Assembly (NCBI GenBank): GCA_964476375.1
Contig: CAYYZW010000264.1
Span: 1 to 18,805, forward strand
Origin: SAT2750 sp964476375
GTDB lineage: Bacteria > Planctomycetota > Planctomycetia > Pirellulales > Pirellulaceae
Direction: 5' to 3'
DNA length: 18,805 nt
The position numbers were made by a program, and so were the translations under genes. A model generated the notes under the pieces. The model was not told where the DNA came from and did not search any database. It saw nothing but the letters and a program-made list of their open reading frames with translations. Every line of letters starts with the position of its first letter. Positions within the stretch are counted from its first letter, which is position 1. Below are positions 1 to 8,944 of the stretch, in pieces.

Positions 1-1
1 G

Positions 2-94
2 TATTCTCTCAGCTGGCCCTGGCAGGTCATGCTGGAGCTGAATCCGCCACTGGATCCCCCCCGGCCGTTCGTTAGAGCCAGGACAAAACAGTGA
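2..94 (+). CDS. 3' end of a possible rightward gene (partial, frame uncertain)
   Basis: Two forward frames are open from the left edge. One ends with TGA at 92-94 and the other with TAG at 73-75. I prefer the first because about 21 of its 30 third codon positions are G or C, against about half in the other, and because it stops next to a hairpin at 93-120. The ~30 residues are rich in Pro, Leu and Arg (they include NPPLDPPRP) and match no family I recognise. This could equally be non-coding, and only the sequence to the left would decide. Confidence 0.3.
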   Translation, partial: YSLSWPWQVMLELNPPLDPPRPFVRARTKQ

Positions 95-120
95 GCGGCA
101 GGCCACCAGGCCTGCCTCTC
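93..120. terminator. Hairpin between convergent gene ends
   Basis: An 8-bp perfect inverted repeat, GGCAGGCC and GGCCTGCC, closes a four-base ACCA loop (97-116). After one mismatch it is extended by GAG/CTC. It lies 13 bases beyond the stop of the leftward DUF1501 gene and at the end of the possible rightward frame, as expected for a terminator shared by convergent genes. There is no clear T-run. On the minus strand the sequence just after it contains TGTTTTG. Confidence 0.45.
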
Positions 121-132
121 GACTGAGCGTCG

Positions 133-1428
133 TTAAACTAATTCCTCGATTGGCCTGCCATCCTCCACCATGTAGACCGGTCGGCCTGCTGGATTGATGT
201 ACTGGATTCGAGGATCAATCCCCAGCACGTGGAAGATCGTTGCCATCAGGTCCTGTGGGCGAATCGGCTTGGACTTTGGCACGTCGACCTTGGCAGCCGA
301 CTCTCCAACAACCTGGCCCATCTGCAATCCACCACCCGCCAGGGCAAGTGTACTGAGCGGTGCCCAGTGATCCCGACCGGCGTTCCCATTGACTTTCGGG
401 GTACGGCCAAACTCACCACTGATCACCAGCAACACGTTCTTGTCCATGCCCCGCTGACTGAGATCCTCGACGAGGGCGGACACGGCGTGGTCCATTTGAG
501 GCGACCGTCCGGTGAGAGCATTCTTGATGTTACCGTGCATGTCCCAGCCGCCGTAATTCAGCGTGACAAAACCACAACCCGCTTCGCAGAGTCGCCGTGC
601 GGTCAGCAACTGCTGCCCGAGGCCCGGGCCGTAGCGGTCGACAACTCGCGGATCCTCATACTTCAGGTCGAAGGCCTGCTGGGATCGGCTCAACACCAGG
701 TTAAATGCCTGTTGCTCAAAAGCATCCAGACCTTCCATCAGTCGGTTTCGATCCGCAGCTCGGTTGACACCGTCCAGGCCCTTGAGCAGACCACGACGAT
801 CATCCAGCCGCTTGCGGTCGACCACCAGGGACATGTTCCGTCGGGCCTGGCCACCTGGATCAAAGGGACTGTAAGCAGCACCGAGGAAGGCCGCACCGTC
901 GCTGCCAATGCCATTGAGCCGGACATAGGTCGGCATCCCGGTCGCCAGGTTGTTGGCGCCACGAGTACGTGACAGGATCGATCCCATGGCGGGCCGGCTT
1001 GGCAGGCCACCATTGTCGATGTTCCGGTTGTCATAGCCGGTCATCACAAAGTGAGTACCGCCGCCATGGCCACTGTTGGTATGAGCAAAAGACCGAACCA
1101 GCGCCATCTTGTCTGCGACCGATGCGATCTTCGGAAAAGTGCCGCCGACCGTGATTCCGGGCAACGGTGTCGCCGCCTCTCCGGTCGTACTGCGGTATTC
1201 CGAGGGAGCAGTCATCTTGGGATCGAATGTCTCCACATGCGTCGGGCCGCCGGAGAGCCACAGCCAGATAACAGACGTATCACTGGTGGCCGTGGCCGCC
1301 TCGGCACGATGACGAAGCAGGTCCGCCAGCGTGAGGGATCCCATCCCCAGGGCACCTACCTTGATAAAGTCACGGCGCGTGGTTCCTTCACAATCCCTTG
1401 ACCTTCGACTCGAGGTAATGCTCAACAT
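133..1428 (-). CDS. DUF1501 family exported protein
   Basis: This 431-residue protein belongs to the DUF1501 family, related in fold to alkaline phosphatases and sulfatases and very common in planctomycetes. Its reaction is not established. The N-terminus carries a twin-arginine signal: TRRDF at residues 17-21, then a hydrophobic stretch (VGALGMGSLTLADLL). Family landmarks follow in order: WLWLSGGPTHVETFDPK near 55-72, SFAHTNSGHGGGTHFVMTGY, NYGGWDMHG, GEFGRTPKVN and GRDHWAP. Length is normal for the family. The start has a strong purine-rich ribosome site, GAAGGAGAGGA, about five bases upstream. DUF1501 genes usually sit directly downstream of a DUF1549/DUF1553 gene. Here the upstream neighbour on the same strand is the giant WD40 gene, 295 bases away, so this copy is unpaired. 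It is probably transcribed from its own promoter. Confidence 0.93.
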   Translation of the reverse strand: MLSITSSRRSRDCEGTTRRDFIKVGALGMGSLTLADLLRHRAEAATATSDTSVIWLWLSGGPTHVETFDPKMTAPSEYRSTTGEAATPLPGITVGGTFPKIASVADKMALVRSFAHTNSGHGGGTHFVMTGYDNRNIDNGGLPSRPAMGSILSRTRGANNLATGMPTYVRLNGIGSDGAAFLGAAYSPFDPGGQARRNMSLVVDRKRLDDRRGLLKGLDGVNRAADRNRLMEGLDAFEQQAFNLVLSRSQQAFDLKYEDPRVVDRYGPGLGQQLLTARRLCEAGCGFVTLNYGGWDMHGNIKNALTGRSPQMDHAVSALVEDLSQRGMDKNVLLVISGEFGRTPKVNGNAGRDHWAPLSTLALAGGGLQMGQVVGESAAKVDVPKSKPIRPQDLMATIFHVLGIDPRIQYINPAGRPVYMVEDGRPIEELV

Positions 1429-1534
1429 GTGCGTCCTCTCCTTCGCCTATTTTTTCCTGTTATCACTGATGTATCTGATTCTTACGGAAGGACCATCAAC
1501 GCATCCAAGCCGCTCCACTAACTTATTGATCGTC

Positions 1535-1564
1535 ATTCTAGGTTAAGTCGGCTCTTTCTTGCAA
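1535..1564 (-). promoter_or_regulatory. Candidate promoter of the DUF1501 gene
   Basis: On the minus strand TTGCAA (1559-1564) is followed after 18 bases by TAGAAT (1535-1540), a 4/6 and 5/6 match to the sigma70 consensus. It predicts a leader of about 100 bases before the ATG at 1428. It lies in the 295-base gap 1429-1723, in which I see no other supported gene, RNA or strong terminator. The element is assigned by consensus only. Confidence 0.3.
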
Positions 1565-1723
1565 CGAAAAAAAGCGGGGACTTCCCAGCCATATTACCTA
1601 TCTTATCCGAAACCAGTCCTGATGGTGTGGGTCGCCCCCCCTTTAGGGCTAGGAAACCCTCCGTTTTGGATATTTATGAATTTCATTTCCCCTGGTCACC
1701 GCATTCTTCCACCGGGTACTCGG

Positions 1724-4700
1724 TCACCGTGAGTCAGGTGGTATGTCCACGAATCGGCCTTTCCCCTCTCCACCGGCCACAAAGATCCGTGAGCCATCTG
1801 GTGCCATGTCGGCATAGTTCGAGACACGATTGAACTCGTGTTCAAACAGGGGTTCACCGCTGGTTCCATTCCAGAGCACAATATGGCCCCCGTAGCCACA
1901 CGACAGCAGCCGATCTCCCGTCCTGTTGTAATTCACCCGGTAGACATAGTCCTTGTGTTTCTCGAGTGTGCTGAGCAGTTCCCCGGTGAAGATGTCGTAG
2001 ATACGAATCTTCTTGTCCAGCCCAGCAACCGCGGCACGTTTTCCATCGGGATTCAGCGTGACCGAGTAGAGCCCGGCATCTCCGGCCGGAACCTGCTTTA
2101 ACTGTCGGCCACCCCGTACATCCCAGAGTCGCAGTGTCTTGTCGGCGCCACAGGAGACCAGCAGGGAACCATCCTGACTGAAAGCAACACTGTATACAGC
2201 TCCCTGGTGACCACTCAACTGCTTGAGCTGGCTTCCCGCCTCAACATCCCAAATGCGGATTGTCTGGTCCTGGCTGGCCGAGGCGATCAGCCGAGCATCC
2301 GCATTCACTGACAGCCCATAGACCGCACCCCCGTGCCCCGTGAAAGTCTTCACCGAATCCGGGGCCGCATAGAGCCATTTGCGGGCAATACCGTTTCCAT
2401 GGCCGGTATAGAGGTGCCGATTATCAGACTGGAACAGCAATGATACGATCGGTTCATCGGACACCAGCTGGTAAAGCTCCCGAAGATCCTCGCTGCTGTA
2501 AAAACGCAGCCGATCGTCCGCCGCGGCGGTGGCAATCTTCAGGCTGTCGCTACTGAACTCTGCATGGGTGATCTTCGCCGGTGTCTTGAACTCCGACTTC
2601 AGCGTCCCGTCCGCCAGCGTCCAGAGCAGCAGTCGCTGATCGTCGGTACTTGCCACCAGCTGGGAATTATCCGCCGCCGCGGCAATGGCCACGACCGGTG
2701 CCTTGGCTCCTTCAAATTCTCGTACCGGCTGCCCGTTCGCCAGGTTCAGCAGGACCACCTCCCCCTCGGCACTACCGGCAAGCAACTGGGCCCCTGCTGC
2801 AACCAGCTGGGCATCCTCAATGGCAGATCCAAACAGAGGATAGACGGCGGCAACCGACGTGGACTGGATTTTCACCGCCTTGTCCATACCTCCACTTGCA
2901 CAAGTGCGGTCATCCATGAAATCCACATCCAGGCACGCCCCCTGATGAGGCGTGAACCATTCCAGCAGCTGCCCATCCTCCCGGTTCCAGATTCTTACCC
3001 GTCCATCTGCACTGCCGGTTGCCAGGCGAGTGCTGTTATTGGAGAAATCGAGCCCTGTCACCCCGGCTGGATGTTCTATCGTGAGAGTCGGTTCCAGGAC
3101 TTCATCCGCAGCAAGATCTTCGGCATTCTCCGGCGCAATCGTCCACAGGTAAGCATGCTTGTCCGTGCTTGTTGCCCCCAGCGTGAGACTGTCCGGACTG
3201 ATTGCGACACGGGTCAGACGATCCTCGGCGGTCCCGAACGTCCGCACAAGTTCCCCATCCTCGACCTTGTGCATCTGCACGACTCCATCTTCGGTCGCGG
3301 CAAAAAGAAACTGACCGTTGGGTGAGAGAGCATGAGACAGGATGGCCTTCCCGGTTATCCGCCACGCTGCCAGCGCCGACACCGGATAGTTGGAGAGGTT
3401 GTCCTGGGCTGCTTTCTGCCCTAGCACCACCCGGTTCCCGTCGATGGAAATAGCCGATGCGGACACCGGCCCCGCCGCCGGGAAAGTCTCAAGCAGCTCG
3501 CCGTCTTCAAATCCAAACACCTGGAGTTGCATCCCCTGACCGACTGCCACGCGACTGCCATCACCGACCAGGCTCATCGACATGTTGTTGATGGCCTGGT
3601 CAGGTACCTTTGTCTGGATAATCGCGTTTTGTTCGCCGGTTTCCAGTGTCCATCGCGTCACCGTCCCGTCCATCGAGGCCAGCACGAGATCTCCCCCTTC
3701 CCCGGCAACGGCCATCCGCACAGCAGGCGAATCGGTCAACATGGCCGGTTCGGCACCATCCAGCTTCCTCCGCCATACACCGCCGGCCTGGCCGCTGGTA
3801 AAGAGTTCCATGCCGTCGATCGAATACTGAATGTCAAGCAGTTGTTTCTCATCCGCCTGGACAACCTGCTGGGCCGCGAGTTGCCACCAGCGGGCGGTCT
3901 TGTCGGCGCTTCCGCTGACAAGCGTTGTCCCGTCGGCCGACAGGGCCACATCCAGCACCGCCGCTTCGTGACCCGACAGCAGTTCCAGCACCAGCCCACT
4001 GGCCCGGTCCCAGACCGTCACCAGCTTGTCATCGCCCACCACCGCCAGCCGGCTACCGTCGGAGCTGGCACTCACACTCCGCGACACCTCCCCGTGGGCC
4101 ATCACCTGTGCCGCGGGAATGCTCGCCTCGCCCCCCTCGGCCGGCACCTGCCACGCATAAACATTCTTGTCGCTACTTGCGGCAAACAGCCAGCCCCCCT
4201 CGGTCGATAACGCGAGTCCGTTAACTGCATCGGTCGCGCCGGCGAAGACCCGCACCTGGGCACCGGTTGCCAGGTCCCATTGCCTTACCGTCTTGTCCAT
4301 CCCGCAACTGAACGCAAATACCCCGCCCTGGCCCACTGCCAGCCCGGTGACTGCTCCCTCGTGCCCCCGCAGGATCGCATCGATCGAGACCGAGTGTAAA
4401 AGCGGTTCATTGCCCGCCGTCACAAGGATCCCTGCTGGCACCGCACCCTCTTCAAGTCCAGCAACCGCAACAAGCCCCAGTGTCTTGGCGGCCAACGAGA
4501 CCGTCTCCGTGATCCGTCCGCTGGGGATATCGAACGTGTGAACCTGGTTCTCACCGGTCGCCGCCAGTATCCCATCGCCGTGGGTATAGTCGACCGCGAT
4601 CACGGAAGTCCCCGCGATTAATGGCACGACCTCCCCCGCGGTCCATTTGCCATCGGCCATCGCCAGGGGCCAGCGACGCAACCCCGTGGCGTCCGCCACC

Positions 4701-7700
4701 GCGACGTCCAGCCCGTCGGCAGCCACCGCAATCGCCTGGATCACCTGGTCGCCGACTGGGAGGTCGAGAATCTTTTTGCCATCCAGAGCCGACCAGACCG
4801 CCAGCACTTTCGCTTCCCCGCTGGTAAGCAGATGCGTGCCGGCGTCATTCACCGCGAACCCGCTTAACGCACCTGCGTCTGCCTGGATCACCTGGCGAGC
4901 AGCAACCTGCCACCAGCGTGCGGTCTTATCGGCACTCCCACTGACCAGGGTCCTCCCGTCGGCCGACAGGGAGACATCCAGGACAGCCTCTGCATGGCCG
5001 GCCAACTGCTGAAGGACCAGCCCGCTGGCCCGGTCCCATACTGTCACCAGCTTGTCATCCCCCACCGCCGCCAGGCGACTGCCATCGGCGCTGGCACTCA
5101 CCGCTCGCACAACCTCCGCGTGCGCCAGCACGTGTGCAGCAGGCATACTCGCCTCGCCGCCCTCGACCGGCACCTGCCAGGCGTAAACATTCTTATCGCT
5201 GCTGGCGGCACAGAGCCAGCCACCCTCGGCCGACAGCGACAGGCCGTTCACAGCATCGGCCGGGCCGACAAAGCCTCGCACCTGCTCTCCTGTTGCCAGA
5301 TTCCACTGCCGCACGGTCTTGTCCATTCCACTGCTAAAAGCGTCCGCTCCCGCGGCGTCGACAGCCAGCCCGGTCACTTCCCCCTCGTGACCGGTCAGCA
5401 TCGAGACCAGCGAGGGGCCGGCAATCTCTATTCGTCCGTTCCCCTCGAGCACAACGAGTTGTTGCTGCTTGTCCGGGCCAGCAAGAAAACTCGCTGCGCG
5501 AGCGGGGATTTCACCTGCCAGGCGAACTTCCCGCTGCTGACCACGTGTCTCCCAGACCCGTATGCCGGTCGCAGCTACCGAGATCAGCCTCGTGCCCATG
5601 GCATTAAACCGAACGGACGTGACCGGCCCGGCATGCCCGCTGAGCGTCACCACCGCTGCCCCACTGGCTCGTGTCCAGATCCGGACCAGGTTGTCCGCCG
5701 ACCCGGCAGCAACCGTCGTCCCGTCAGGGGAAATTGCCAGCGAGGTCACCGCCGCCGTGTTATTGATATTCCCGGCAACCGCCCCGTCGTTGATATTCCA
5801 GCTCCGAATGGTGTTGTCGGCTGCTCCGGAAACCAGCACTCCCCCGTTCACCGACAGGCTGCTGATCGCAGCCGAGTGCCCGGCAAGAACACGAGTTTCA
5901 CTTCCCTCGGCAAGGCTCCACTGGTGAATCCCGTTATCACTGCTTGCCCCAAACACCTGGCCACCATCCTCGCTGATGGCAACGGCCGTCAGGGGTCCCG
6001 GATGTTCCAAGCTGGCTAGCTCGGCAAACTTCGCGTCTTTTAAATCCCAGACCCGCAGTGTCTTGTCCGTCGATCCGGAAACCAGCCTGGCTCCGTTTTC
6101 CTGAAAGGAGATGGCTGTCACCGGGGCCTGGTGTCCAAGAAGCTCATAAATGACCTTACCACTCTGCAGGTCACGGACCAGGATACCTGGTCGTCCCTGG
6201 ATCGGGAGGCCCAGTGCAACCGAGGTGCCGTCGGGGCTGTAGGCCACGGCGGTCACCTCTCCCAGCCGATCCTCATGGACTTTTGACCCTGGAACCGAAT
6301 TCCAAACGCGAACGGTGCCGTCGGCGCCCGCCGTAAAGACCTGGCCCGGCTCTGCCCCCAGCACCACCGCCGTCACTTTCCCCACATGGCCACGCAATAT
6401 CCCAGCCGCCTTGCCATCCTCCGTATTCCATAACTGAACGGTACCTTGATCCGTGCCGGCAGCCGCCGTCTCCTGGTCCCCCGACAACGCCACGCTGGTG
6501 ACCACGCCACCCTGGCCTTCGAGCACCCGGATCGCTTCCCCCGTGACGGCATGGAGAAGCCTGGCACCCGACTCCCCGGCTCCCACGATTGCGGTTGTCC
6601 CATCCTTGCCCACCATCAGTGCCTCGACCACCGGATCCTGCTGGACAATCTCCCGTGGCGGCAGAAGCGGCAAATTCCACCATCGGACAACACCGTCGTC
6701 ACTGCCCGAAAGCAGTTGTTTCTTTTCGGCGGCAAAACCAAGGCCGACGATCCTGCTGGTATGCCCCAGCAACCGGCTGGCGGTCGCCCCCTCTGCCTGG
6801 GGCCAGGCATAAACAGCTCCGGCCTGGTCGCCACTGACAACCAGGTCTTTTTCCGGGCTGATCGCAATCGCGCTGACCACATCCTGGTGGTCGGCGATCA
6901 CTCCTGCCGCTGCCCCGTCCAGACGATTCCAGATTCGTACTGACTTGTCGGCGGATCCGGAGAGCAGTAGTGTCCCGTCCCGGCTGGATGCCACCACCCC
7001 CACAGGCATCGTGTGTCCCGCATGGCCCCTCGGGGCAATCGGCAGTCGCCAGCGTCGAACCGTGCCGTCCTCCCCTGCACTGAGGACCCCTTTCTGCTCA
7101 TCCAGCAGAACCACATCTCGCACCGGCCCCTGGTGGCCCTCAAGCTGAAGTCGGCTTGCCCCATCTGCTACATCCCAGAAGCGAAGGACACCTGTATCAC
7201 TTCCACTGGCTATCATTTGCCCAGCCCCATCCATTCCCAGGGCACTCACCACGTCCGCCTGGCCATCGAGTGTCCGCAGGGGCTGGCCGTCCTCCCCGTT
7301 AAAAAGACGAACTGCCTTGTCCGTCCCGCCTGTCACAAGGATCGTTCCATCGCTGTTCATCGCAACCCTGTCCACCTGTTCGGTGAGGCCGGCCAGCGGG
7401 CGCGGCGCGACAAGCGGAAGGGCCCATTCTTTCCAGGTGCCGTCGGCGGCAGCCGTCACCAGCCTGGTCCCTTCGGGGTGAAAACTCATTCCAGTGATCG
7501 CTACGGCGTGGGCCTGGATCGAGGCAGCCAGTTCCCCGTTGGCAGGATTCCATACCTTAAACACTCCAGCCTGGTCACCGCTCACCAGCAGCTGTCCGTC
7601 CGCCCGATAATGGAGTTCGCTGACAACGGCCCCATGACCATCGAGCACAAGTGGCTCTGCCCCCCCGGCCGGGTTCCAGAGCCGCACGGACATGTCCTCC

Positions 7701-8875
7701 GATCCGGATGCGACCTGCTGGCCATCCGGGCGGAAAGCGAGAGCCGTGATCCCGGCGGTGTGGCCATCCATCGGCACCGGCGCCGTGGGCAGCTTCCAGA
7801 GGTGGAACATGCCGTCACGGTGAGAACTTGTCACGCGCACGTTATCCGCATGGAATACAACATCGCTGACCGGCTGGCCACCCGCCTGCACCGCAAAGCG
7901 GTCCTCGCCATCCGCCAGGTTCCAGAAGCGGATCTGGCCAGCGGCATTGCCGCTCGCCACCAGCGAGTCGTTACTGGCTCGATTGATCGCCGTCACTTCA
8001 CCCTGCTGACCTTCCAGGACACGGGCGAGGGTCCTGTCGGCCGTGGTGTAAATCGCCACCTGCTGGCCGTCGCTGGTGATGAGCGACTGATTATTTGCAC
8101 TAAAACGCAGGCGTGACACGCCGGCCGCATGCACCGGCAGCTGCCGCGTCGGCAGAATCGCAAGCTGCCAGGTGCGAACCACCCCATCCACGCCCGCCGT
8201 GACCAGCTGCTGATTATTGGGGTGATACGCTAAAAAACGCAGGGGACCGTCGTGGGCTCCAAGTTCGTGCACCTCGCTCCGCTGCAGCGGGTCCCATAAT
8301 TTCACCAGGCCCGCCGCGTCGGCGCTGGCAAACTGGTTTGCATCGGCGCGGTAGGCAATTTCAAGTACCTCTGCCTGGTGCCCCTTGAGCTGAAACTGCT
8401 GCTTGTTATCGACCAGCGTCCAGACCCTCAGGATCATGTCGTCGCCGCCAGTTACCAGCAGCGTGCCATCCGGGCTGATTCCCATTCCGCGCAGCAGGCC
8501 CTCGGTCCCGGCAAGTTCCAGGAGTGGATCCGGTCGGGGAAGATCCCAGAGCCGAATTGCATTGTCAGCGCCTCCGGAAAACACCATCCGCCCAAGTGGG
8601 TCCACCGCCACACTCGTGACCTGCCCGGTATGTCCGCTGAGCACACGAACTTCCTTTCCGCCTGCCGTTTCCCAAAGCCGGACCGTCATATCGGAGCTGG
8701 CGGTCAGGACATGGGAACCGTCGGGAGTGTAAGTCACCGAATTAATCGATGATTCATGTCCTTCCAGTTCATATGGAAGCACCGGCTGCTTCGGCTCGTC
8801 CTGGCCGCGTCCTATCGACGTCAGCCCAAAGGCAAGCACCAGGAAAAAAGCCGGGATGCGTGAGGAGAGAACCAT
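1724..8875 (-). CDS. Giant exported WD40-repeat protein (~56 blades)
   Basis: A 2383-residue protein of unknown function. Residues 1-25 form a signal peptide (hydrophobic PAFFLVLAFGLTSI). From residue 37 to the C-terminus I count about 56 consecutive WD40-like units of 40-48 residues, with the usual GH...V..SpDG...SGS.D..vr.W pattern. Some units are degenerate, such as those near 1118-1159 and 1331-1501. Fifty-six is eight times seven, compatible with a string of propellers, but that is inference. No kinase, protease or cytochrome domain is present, although planctomycete WD40 arrays are often fused to one. The start at 8875 is chosen because the frame's upstream ATG (9028) would place a 51-residue basic, non-conserved stretch before the signal peptide and overlap the hydrolase gene. 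AGGA lies five bases before ATG 8875. WD40 repeats bind proteins, so an extracytoplasmic scaffold is the likely role. Its partners cannot be read from the sequence. Confidence 0.9.
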   Translation of the reverse strand: MVLSSRIPAFFLVLAFGLTSIGRGQDEPKQPVLPYELEGHESSINSVTYTPDGSHVLTASSDMTVRLWETAGGKEVRVLSGHTGQVTSVAVDPLGRMVFSGGADNAIRLWDLPRPDPLLELAGTEGLLRGMGISPDGTLLVTGGDDMILRVWTLVDNKQQFQLKGHQAEVLEIAYRADANQFASADAAGLVKLWDPLQRSEVHELGAHDGPLRFLAYHPNNQQLVTAGVDGVVRTWQLAILPTRQLPVHAAGVSRLRFSANNQSLITSDGQQVAIYTTADRTLARVLEGQQGEVTAINRASNDSLVASGNAAGQIRFWNLADGEDRFAVQAGGQPVSDVVFHADNVRVTSSHRDGMFHLWKLPTAPVPMDGHTAGITALAFRPDGQQVASGSEDMSVRLWNPAGGAEPLVLDGHGAVVSELHYRADGQLLVSGDQAGVFKVWNPANGELAASIQAHAVAITGMSFHPEGTRLVTAAADGTWKEWALPLVAPRPLAGLTEQVDRVAMNSDGTILVTGGTDKAVRLFNGEDGQPLRTLDGQADVVSALGMDGAGQMIASGSDTGVLRFWDVADGASRLQLEGHQGPVRDVVLLDEQKGVLSAGEDGTVRRWRLPIAPRGHAGHTMPVGVVASSRDGTLLLSGSADKSVRIWNRLDGAAAGVIADHQDVVSAIAISPEKDLVVSGDQAGAVYAWPQAEGATASRLLGHTSRIVGLGFAAEKKQLLSGSDDGVVRWWNLPLLPPREIVQQDPVVEALMVGKDGTTAIVGAGESGARLLHAVTGEAIRVLEGQGGVVTSVALSGDQETAAAGTDQGTVQLWNTEDGKAAGILRGHVGKVTAVVLGAEPGQVFTAGADGTVRVWNSVPGSKVHEDRLGEVTAVAYSPDGTSVALGLPIQGRPGILVRDLQSGKVIYELLGHQAPVTAISFQENGARLVSGSTDKTLRVWDLKDAKFAELASLEHPGPLTAVAISEDGGQVFGASSDNGIHQWSLAEGSETRVLAGHSAAISSLSVNGGVLVSGAADNTIRSWNINDGAVAGNINNTAAVTSLAISPDGTTVAAGSADNLVRIWTRASGAAVVTLSGHAGPVTSVRFNAMGTRLISVAATGIRVWETRGQQREVRLAGEIPARAASFLAGPDKQQQLVVLEGNGRIEIAGPSLVSMLTGHEGEVTGLAVDAAGADAFSSGMDKTVRQWNLATGEQVRGFVGPADAVNGLSLSAEGGWLCAASSDKNVYAWQVPVEGGEASMPAAHVLAHAEVVRAVSASADGSRLAAVGDDKLVTVWDRASGLVLQQLAGHAEAVLDVSLSADGRTLVSGSADKTARWWQVAARQVIQADAGALSGFAVNDAGTHLLTSGEAKVLAVWSALDGKKILDLPVGDQVIQAIAVAADGLDVAVADATGLRRWPLAMADGKWTAGEVVPLIAGTSVIAVDYTHGDGILAATGENQVHTFDIPSGRITETVSLAAKTLGLVAVAGLEEGAVPAGILVTAGNEPLLHSVSIDAILRGHEGAVTGLAVGQGGVFAFSCGMDKTVRQWDLATGAQVRVFAGATDAVNGLALSTEGGWLFAASSDKNVYAWQVPAEGGEASIPAAQVMAHGEVSRSVSASSDGSRLAVVGDDKLVTVWDRASGLVLELLSGHEAAVLDVALSADGTTLVSGSADKTARWWQLAAQQVVQADEKQLLDIQYSIDGMELFTSGQAGGVWRRKLDGAEPAMLTDSPAVRMAVAGEGGDLVLASMDGTVTRWTLETGEQNAIIQTKVPDQAINNMSMSLVGDGSRVAVGQGMQLQVFGFEDGELLETFPAAGPVSASAISIDGNRVVLGQKAAQDNLSNYPVSALAAWRITGKAILSHALSPNGQFLFAATEDGVVQMHKVEDGELVRTFGTAEDRLTRVAISPDSLTLGATSTDKHAYLWTIAPENAEDLAADEVLEPTLTIEHPAGVTGLDFSNNSTRLATGSADGRVRIWNREDGQLLEWFTPHQGACLDVDFMDDRTCASGGMDKAVKIQSTSVAAVYPLFGSAIEDAQLVAAGAQLLAGSAEGEVVLLNLANGQPVREFEGAKAPVVAIAAAADNSQLVASTDDQRLLLWTLADGTLKSEFKTPAKITHAEFSSDSLKIATAAADDRLRFYSSEDLRELYQLVSDEPIVSLLFQSDNRHLYTGHGNGIARKWLYAAPDSVKTFTGHGGAVYGLSVNADARLIASASQDQTIRIWDVEAGSQLKQLSGHQGAVYSVAFSQDGSLLVSCGADKTLRLWDVRGGRQLKQVPAGDAGLYSVTLNPDGKRAAVAGLDKKIRIYDIFTGELLSTLEKHKDYVYRVNYNRTGDRLLSCGYGGHIVLWNGTSGEPLFEHEFNRVSNYADMAPDGSRIFVAGGEGKGRFVDIPPDSR
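3857..4372 (-). repeat. Recent internal duplication, copy B (4 WD40 blades)
   Basis: Residues 1502-1673 of the WD40 protein, collinear with copy A at 4883-5398 and of the same length. The two starts are 342 residues apart, which is eight blades. The four blades between the copies (residues 1332-1501) are poorly conserved and do not resemble the duplicated set. The DNA is also visibly similar across the pair. Confidence 0.92.
4883..5398 (-). repeat. Recent internal duplication, copy A (4 WD40 blades)
   Basis: Residues 1160-1331 of the WD40 protein, four blades of 42, 48, 41 and 41 residues. They match copy B (3857-4372) without gaps at about 136 of 172 positions by eye. Shared landmarks include GMDKTVRQW, AASSDKNVYAWQVP, VGDDKLVTVWDRASGLVL and LVSGSADKTARWWQ. 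The second blade of both copies has an unusual six-residue insertion (EGGEAS). Confidence 0.92.
6272..8515 (-). repeat. Six tandem three-blade WD40 super-repeats
   Basis: Within the WD40 gene, blades 3 to 20 (residues 121-868) form six units of 123-126 residues, each with three distinguishable blades. In four of the first five units the first blade has D-M or D-K before its terminal Trp-equivalent strand (DDM, EDM, TDK, ADK). The middle blade has xxG there (DAAG, NAAG, DQAG, SDTG, DQAG, TDQG). The third has DG there (VDG, RDG, ADG, EDG, DDG, ADG), and in the first five units it ends in a Pro-rich LP linker such as WKLPTAPVP, WALPLVAPRP or WNLPLLPPRE. The sixth unit has lost the linker. Confidence 0.78.
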
Positions 8876-8944
8876 GAAAATCCTGTCGCATGGTGTGAGG
8901 CGGGATTTTAAAAGAATACCGCTGCGTCTCAAAACGCGGCATCC

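Noticed and set aside
1429..1546. Rightward hydrophobic small frame starting MCVLSFAYFFLLSL
   Set aside because: It reads antisense from the DUF1501 start through that gene's leader and its candidate promoter. GAGG is about 12 bases away, too far, and nothing downstream supports an operon.
1694..1729. Direct repeat GGTCACCG at 1694-1701 and 1722-1729
   Set aside because: Two 8-base copies with no third copy or symmetry near the end of the WD40 gene. Chance is likely, and the adjacent ACCG/CGGT stem is too short to call a terminator.
7013..8116. 367-codon and similar (4994-6019, 341-codon) open frames on the plus strand
   Set aside because: Both are antisense to the repetitive WD40 gene and inherit its periodicity. 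They show no motifs, signal peptide or ribosome site.
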